Below, piece by piece: positions 40,959 through 45,026 of a stretch of 45,026 nt of DNA. The DNA is taken from assembly GCA_018001225.1 (NCBI GenBank), contig JAGNIJ010000039.1, forward strand, positions 1-45,026, read 5' to 3'. The DNA comes from Kiritimatiellia bacterium. Its GTDB lineage: Bacteria; Verrucomicrobiota; Kiritimatiellia; CAIQIC01; JAGNIJ01. Made by a program: the position numbers and the translations under genes. The notes beneath the pieces are model-generated. The model made no database searches. It saw only the letters and a list, made by a program, of their open reading frames with translations, and was not told the origin of the DNA. The first letter of the stretch is position 1. Every line of letters starts with the position of its first letter.

Positions 40959-42067
40959 TCTGCTACCTGGTGCGGAACAGCGGCCATCATTCCGCGGCGC
41001 GGAATGTCGAGACGGCCCTGCACAAGCTCGACCCGGCCATCGAAACGATGTGCGTGGACCTGCTCGAATACACGCATCCCCGCTGGAGCGCGATCGTCCA
41101 GAAAATGTACATGGTGACCATCCGCCGCACGCCGGAAGTGTGGGAGGCCCTCTACGACCGCATGTGGCTGGAGTATCTCACGCGCCGGATCCGCACGCTG
41201 GTCCAGCGCGGCAACAGCAAGCCGCTGTGCGACCTGATGACCCGGTTCCGGCCGGACGTCGCCGTCTGCACGCAGGCGCATCCGCTGGGCGTCCTGGGCG
41301 CCTATGCCCAGCGCCACCGGCCGGACCTGCCGCTCTGGGGCGTCGTGACCGACTACGTGCCGCACCGGTTCTGGGTCGTCCGCTGGCCGCCTGTCCGGTA
41401 CGTGGTGCCCGGCGAGGCCGCCGGGGGCCGCCTGGCGCTGTACGGAGTGAACCGGCAGAAACTGTTCCCGCTGGGCATCCCGATCCACACGGGCTTCGTC
41501 ACCGAACGCAAGACGCGGGTCTCGCGCGAGGACGGGCGCCGCGTGCTGGTGATGGGCGGGAGCCGCGGGCTCGGCGCGCGGTATAGGACCATCCGCTACC
41601 TGGACCGCAGCACGGAGGACTTCACCATCGACGTGGTGACCGGGGCCAACCGCCGGCTGCGCGCGCGGCTGATCCGCAACCGCAACAAGTTCCGGCATCC
41701 CATCCGCATCCGCGGCTACGTGAAGGATGTGGTGGCCCTCATGCACCGCGCGAGCCTGCTCATCAGCAAACCGGGCGGCCTGACCAGCGCCGAGGCGATG
41801 GCCGTCGGCCTGCCGATGGTCCTCGTGCGCCCGTTGCCGGGGCAGGAAAAGGGAAACACGGAGGTGCTGGTCCGGCACGGGGCGGCCGTGCACCTTCCCG
41901 AGGACCGCGACGTCGCCAGCGTGGTGACCTCGCTGCTCTCCAACCGGGAACTGCTCGACATGATGCGCGAACGCGCCCTGGACCTGGGCCGGCCCGGCGC
42001 GGCGCTGGATGTCGCGCGCCTGGTCCTGAAGGACATCGCCGCGGCGGGCGGGGGGGGCGCGGCATGA
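40943..42067 (+). CDS. MGDG-synthase-like diacylglycerol glycosyltransferase
   Basis: The ATG at 40943, 4 nt after GGAGGAGG, gives 374 residues. The N-terminal domain resembles the MGDG_synth family (ICYLVRNSGHHSAARNVETAL, DLLEYTHPRWSAIVQKMYM, VVTDYVPHRFWV). The C-terminal GT-B domain holds MGGSRGLG and ISKPGGLTSAEAMAVGLPMVL, the sugar-nucleotide binding motif of GT28 enzymes. It is likely to add a hexose to a lipid acceptor at the inner membrane. It opens an overlapping cluster with an acyltransferase and a GT2 gene, pointing to envelope lipid synthesis. Confidence 0.8.
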   Translation: MSRVLICYLVRNSGHHSAARNVETALHKLDPAIETMCVDLLEYTHPRWSAIVQKMYMVTIRRTPEVWEALYDRMWLEYLTRRIRTLVQRGNSKPLCDLMTRFRPDVAVCTQAHPLGVLGAYAQRHRPDLPLWGVVTDYVPHRFWVVRWPPVRYVVPGEAAGGRLALYGVNRQKLFPLGIPIHTGFVTERKTRVSREDGRRVLVMGGSRGLGARYRTIRYLDRSTEDFTIDVVTGANRRLRARLIRNRNKFRHPIRIRGYVKDVVALMHRASLLISKPGGLTSAEAMAVGLPMVLVRPLPGQEKGNTEVLVRHGAAVHLPEDRDVASVVTSLLSNRELLDMMRERALDLGRPGAALDVARLVLKDIAAAGGGGAA

Positions 42068-42927
42068 CCGGGTATTGGCCCTACCGCGTCGCGGCGTTCT
42101 TGAGCCGGGCCCTGCCGGAAAAACTGGCGTACTGGGCCGGCCTGCGCTTCGCCGACCTGTTCTACCGCCGCGACGCGAAAGGCCGGGCGGCCGTCAGGGA
42201 GAACCTGTCCCAGATCTTCCGCGCGCGCGGCGTGCAGCCCGCCGCGCAGGCGCTGGACGGCCTGGCCCGCAAGACGTTCCAGTATTTCGGCAAGTACCTC
42301 GTCGACTTCTTCCGCTTCGCGCGGTTGAGCCCGGAAGACATCCGGCGGCGCGTCAGCATCGAGCACCAGGATTACCTGGACCAGGCCGCGGCCGCCGGGC
42401 GGGGGGTCGTGCTCGTGACCGCCCATTTCGGCAACTGGGAGCTGGGCGGCGCGGTGATCGCGGGGCTGGGCTGCCCCGTGAGCGCCGTCGTCCTCCCGCA
42501 GCGCCTCGAGAAGCTCAACCGGCTTTTCCAGGGCCAGCGCGAACGCCGCGGCATCAAGGTGATCCCCATGGGCAGCTCCGCGTTCAACCTGATCCGCTGC
42601 CTCAAGAAAAAGGAGTTCCTCGCCCTGCTGGCGGACCGGGATTTCACCGGCACCAGCGACAAGGCCGAGTTCTTCGGCCGGCCCGCCCGCATGCCCGTGG
42701 GGCCGGCCTGGCTGTCCTGGAAGACCGGCGCCCCCGTGCTCGTCGGCTTCCTTATCCGCGAGGTGGACGACACCTTCCGCCTCCGTTTCTATCCGCCGAT
42801 CCTGCCCGCCGCCGAGCCTTCCATGGAGGCGGTCGCGGCGCGCATCCGGGCCGTCCTCGAAAAAGAGATCGCCGAGCGGCCGTACCAGTGGTTCATGTTC
42901 GAGCCGTTCTGGGAGAACGCCCCGTGA
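42064..42927 (+). CDS. LpxL/HtrB-family lipid acyltransferase
   Basis: The 287-residue protein has an N-terminal membrane anchor region and the acyltransferase motif HFGNWE (His121, Glu126, the HX4E/D pair), followed by LADRDFTGTSDKAEFFG and PVGPAWLSWKTGAPVL. The family transfers acyl chains from acyl-ACP to lipid A or related lipids. It overlaps the MGDG-synthase-like gene by four bases and the GT2 gene by GTGA, so all three are made together. Whether lipid A or a glycolipid is the acceptor cannot be told. Confidence 0.85.
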   Translation: MTGYWPYRVAAFLSRALPEKLAYWAGLRFADLFYRRDAKGRAAVRENLSQIFRARGVQPAAQALDGLARKTFQYFGKYLVDFFRFARLSPEDIRRRVSIEHQDYLDQAAAAGRGVVLVTAHFGNWELGGAVIAGLGCPVSAVVLPQRLEKLNRLFQGQRERRGIKVIPMGSSAFNLIRCLKKKEFLALLADRDFTGTSDKAEFFGRPARMPVGPAWLSWKTGAPVLVGFLIREVDDTFRLRFYPPILPAAEPSMEAVAARIRAVLEKEIAERPYQWFMFEPFWENAP

Positions 42928-43616
42928 GCGCAGAGGCGCATCGTCAGCCGAAAGTAGCCGTGATCATGCCGGCCTTCCGCGAGGAGGCGCACATCGGGGC
43001 CGTCGTCCGCGGCGTGAAGGCGGAGGGCTGGGACGCCGTCGTCGTGGACGACGGCTCGGACGACCGCACGGCGGAACTCGCCGGCGCGGCCGGCGCCGTG
43101 GTTCTCCGGCAGGACCGGAACCAGGGCAAGGGCCTGGCCCTGAACCGGGGTTTCGAGTACGCCCGAAGCCGCGAATACGAGGCGGCGGTGACGCTCGACG
43201 CCGACGGGCAGCACCGGCCGGAAGAAATCCGCCGGTTCGTGGACGAGTACGTCGCCACCGGGATTCCCGTCCTGGTGGGCACCCGCATGGCCGACACGAA
43301 GACCATGCCGCTGATCCGCCGCTGGACCAACCGGTTCATGAGCTGGTGGTTGAGCCGCCAGATGGGGCAGCGCGTGCCCGATACCCAGTGCGGCTTCCGG
43401 CTGTACCGGTTGGACGCCATCCCGCCCCTGGAGGCCGGCTCGGAACGATTCGCGGCGGAGTCCGAGATCCTGCTCCTCATCGCGCGGCGAGGCGCGCGCA
43501 TCGGCTCGGTTCCCATCTCCACGGTCTACGGGAACGAGCGCAGCAAGGTGAATCCGCTGTCCGACACGATCCGGTTCTTCCGGATGTTGAGACGCTTGAG
43601 AAAGGGCAAGGCATGA
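42924..43616 (+). CDS. Family 2 glycosyltransferase
   Basis: The start is GTG 42924, inside the GTGA overlap with the acyltransferase stop, and gives 230 residues. The GT-A domain has VAVIMPAFREEAHIG, VVDDGSDDRT, LDADGQHRPEE (the metal-binding DXD equivalent) and a final ERSKVNPLSDTIRFF helix. The DPM1-like type uses nucleotide sugars to modify lipid carriers such as polyprenyl phosphate. No transmembrane region is present. Stop and next start overlap (ATGA, 43613). Confidence 0.82.
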   Translation: MSAEAHRQPKVAVIMPAFREEAHIGAVVRGVKAEGWDAVVVDDGSDDRTAELAGAAGAVVLRQDRNQGKGLALNRGFEYARSREYEAAVTLDADGQHRPEEIRRFVDEYVATGIPVLVGTRMADTKTMPLIRRWTNRFMSWWLSRQMGQRVPDTQCGFRLYRLDAIPPLEAGSERFAAESEILLLIARRGARIGSVPISTVYGNERSKVNPLSDTIRFFRMLRRLRKGKA

Positions 43617-44335
43617 CGAAAAAAGCGGCATGGATGACGATTCTCGCGCTGGGGGCGATGCTCCTGGCTTGGCCCGTGGTGCGCGCCGACCTGGTCCAGC
43701 ACCCTCCGACGTCCGGCGAGCCGGGGGGGGAGACGCTGCACACCGGGGACCGGATTGCCCAGTACCTGGAGCGAAAGGGATGGCCCCGGGAGCTGGTCGT
43801 GCTGGCCATCTCCACCCTGCCGATCGTGGAATTGCGCGGCGCCGTGCCGGTGGGCATCAATCTCCTCGAAATGCACTGGGCCTGGGTCTTCTTCCTGGCC
43901 GTGGTCGGCAACATGATCCCGGTGCCGTTCATCCTGCTGCTGCTCGGGCCGCTCTCGCGCGTCTGCATGAAGTTCCGCCTGGGCCGCGCCTTTTTCGAAT
44001 GGCTCTTTGCCCGCACCCGCCGCAAGAGCGCCAGCATCGAGAAGTATGAAACCCTGGGCCTGACCATCTTCGTGGCCATTCCGCTGCCGGCCACCGGGGC
44101 CTGGACCGGCGCCATGGCGGCCTTTCTCATGGGCATGCAGTTTCATCACGCCCTGCTCTCGATCCTGCTCGGCGTGCTCATCGCCGGGGTGATCATGACG
44201 GTCCTCTCGCTGATGGGCTGGGTGGGGGCCGTGATCGCGGGCGTGGCCCTGATGGTCCTGGCCGTCAGCGCCCTCGCGGGGTTGTTGAAGCGGGAAGAAA
44301 GGAGCAGTGACCATGCCGGCTCAACGAACGCGTGA
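43613..44335 (+). CDS. COG2426/PF06695-family membrane protein
   Basis: The 240-residue protein begins with a hydrophobic segment, then has about four more membrane helices. It matches the small multidrug export-like family PF06695 through LPIVELRGAVPVGI, GNMIPVPFILLLLGP and FVAIPLPATGAWTGAMAAFL. The biochemical role of the family is not established, despite its name. It is coupled to the GT2 gene by ATGA and overlaps the next gene. Confidence 0.8.
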   Translation: MTKKAAWMTILALGAMLLAWPVVRADLVQHPPTSGEPGGETLHTGDRIAQYLERKGWPRELVVLAISTLPIVELRGAVPVGINLLEMHWAWVFFLAVVGNMIPVPFILLLLGPLSRVCMKFRLGRAFFEWLFARTRRKSASIEKYETLGLTIFVAIPLPATGAWTGAMAAFLMGMQFHHALLSILLGVLIAGVIMTVLSLMGWVGAVIAGVALMVLAVSALAGLLKREERSSDHAGSTNA

Positions 44336-44771
44336 CATCCTCGAACGGGCCCGCGAGTTCCACGCGGAGCTAAGCCGCTTCTACGAGCGGATGGGCGAGC
44401 GGGCGGGGCGCGAGAAGCTCAAGCTGCTGCTCACCTACATGAGCCGGCACGAGACCAACATGGCCGAGTGCCTGCGCCGCTACGAGCGGGAGGCCGCGCA
44501 GCGTATCCTGGACACCTGGTTCAAGTACCCGTCCGACAAGGCCAGTTGCGCGTGCTTCGAGCATCTGGCCATTGATCCCTCGGCCACGGTGGAGGAGGTG
44601 GTCCAGCTCGCGCTGAAACTCGACCGGTGCTTGGTGGAACTGTACACCGAGATGGCCGCGCAGTCCGTCTCCCAGGAGGTCCGGGATCTGTTCGGCAGCC
44701 TGCTGCGGACCGAGCAGAAAGAGGAAAACCAGATGGTCCGCAACGCCCTGACGCTGGACCAGGAAATGTAA
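44313..44771 (+). CDS. Predicted four-helix (ferritin-like) protein
   Basis: The ATG at 44313 is 8 nt after AAAGGAG, better spaced than the GTG at 44307. The 152-residue product is almost wholly helical, with ExxH-type pairs in three places (HAELSRFYERMGE, YMSRHETNMAE, VELYTEMAAQ). This resembles ferritin/rubrerythrin-like bundles, but only some metal ligands are evident and metal binding is not proven. It overlaps the preceding membrane-protein gene by 23 bases and is the last gene of that cluster. Confidence 0.6.
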   Translation: MPAQRTRDILERAREFHAELSRFYERMGERAGREKLKLLLTYMSRHETNMAECLRRYEREAAQRILDTWFKYPSDKASCACFEHLAIDPSATVEEVVQLALKLDRCLVELYTEMAAQSVSQEVRDLFGSLLRTEQKEENQMVRNALTLDQEM

Positions 44772-44827
44772 ATTTGTTTTTTCCTCTTGTGCTTTCCCCG
44801 GATCGGCGTAGGATGCGCGCCGTCGGT

Positions 44828-44905
44828 CGGGGCGTGGCTCAGTCTGGCTAGAGCGCTTGGTTCGGGACCAAGAAGTCGCTGGTTCAAATCCAGTCGCCCC
44901 GACCA
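44828..44905 (+). tRNA. tRNA-Pro (CGG)
   Basis: A complete 78-nt cloverleaf with encoded CCA: acceptor CGGGGCG/CGCCCCG, D stem GCTC/GAGC, anticodon stem CTTGG/CCAAG with loop TTCGGGA (anticodon CGG, reading CCG), variable loop AAGTC, T stem GCTGG/CCAGT with TTCAAAT, discriminator A. A T7 run follows. The remaining 121 bp of the window hold no recognisable gene. Confidence 0.95.
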
Positions 44906-45026
44906 TTTTTTTGTCCGTGGCATTTCGGCCCAAATCCCCCACGGGCCGGGGAACTCGACGCGGAGACGCGGCGAGGCATTCCCGCGACTGGTGACGCGAC
45001 ACGGCGACGATCTTCCCGCGACCCGC

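Overview
The window is GC-rich bacterial DNA. It joins the right-hand end of an integrated phage-like element (1 to about 16932) to ordinary chromosome (about 16933 to 45026). The host is a Gram-negative didermal bacterium: it has heptose/LPS genes, a LpxL-type acyltransferase, a TolC/MFP/RND pump and many lipoprotein signals. The beta-helix cargo protein ending in an ADIGAFE block, the HEAT-repeat style and the lipid glycosyltransferase suggest the PVC group (Verrucomicrobiota, Kiritimatiellota or Lentisphaerota). That placement is an inference, not a proof.

Phage region. Two large, compositionally biased virion-type proteins (2-1786, 1786-3549) share a repeated module: a TDEQRRAMFARL motif, a glycine run and an SRVTMH-STYKG block. 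A stretch of lower-GC cargo follows (3550-9460), with all four genes on the opposite strand: a 147-aa unknown, a beta-helix lipoprotein, a HEAT-repeat protein and a 237-aa unknown. The 3' end of the upstream virion gene recurs twice inside this stretch (4240-4401 and 6309-6391), each time after a cargo gene and in the same orientation. I read these as scars of successive cargo insertions at the end of one phage gene. Behind a terminator hairpin the head operon resumes: scaffold-like protein, decoration-like protein, a small secreted beta-repeat protein, major capsid protein, a connector-like domain fused to a YadA-type fibre, a small membrane protein, two lipoproteins and a compact subtilisin-like protease. 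Most of these are translationally coupled through ATGA or GTGA overlaps. The element ends at a tRNA 3'-end fragment (16904-16932), preceded by repeats that look like integrase arm sites.

Chromosomal region. A GIY-YIG gene remnant lies next to the attachment site. Then come minus-strand genes: a secreted flavodoxin-like protein with a ferric-reductase-type membrane flavocytochrome, a MATE exporter and an ABC exporter. A complete IS3-family insertion sequence (22695-23993, TSD AATC) sits in an AT-rich stretch. Next is a secreted starch-binding-like protein behind a LacI-type palindrome, and a META-domain lipoprotein. A compact minus-strand operon runs marR, tolC, MFP, RND, an 83-aa protein and an RlmL-like methyltransferase. 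Plus-strand genes follow: isocitrate dehydrogenase, the heptose genes hldE(C) and hldD, a PAS/PAS/histidine kinase/receiver hybrid, a small unknown, bioD (minus), a rhomboid protease, lipA, then a tightly overlapped envelope-lipid cluster (MGDG-synthase-like, LpxL-like, GT2, COG2426 membrane protein, four-helix protein) and tRNA-Pro(CGG). A REP-like hairpin family occurs at 20619-20708 and 35937-35983.
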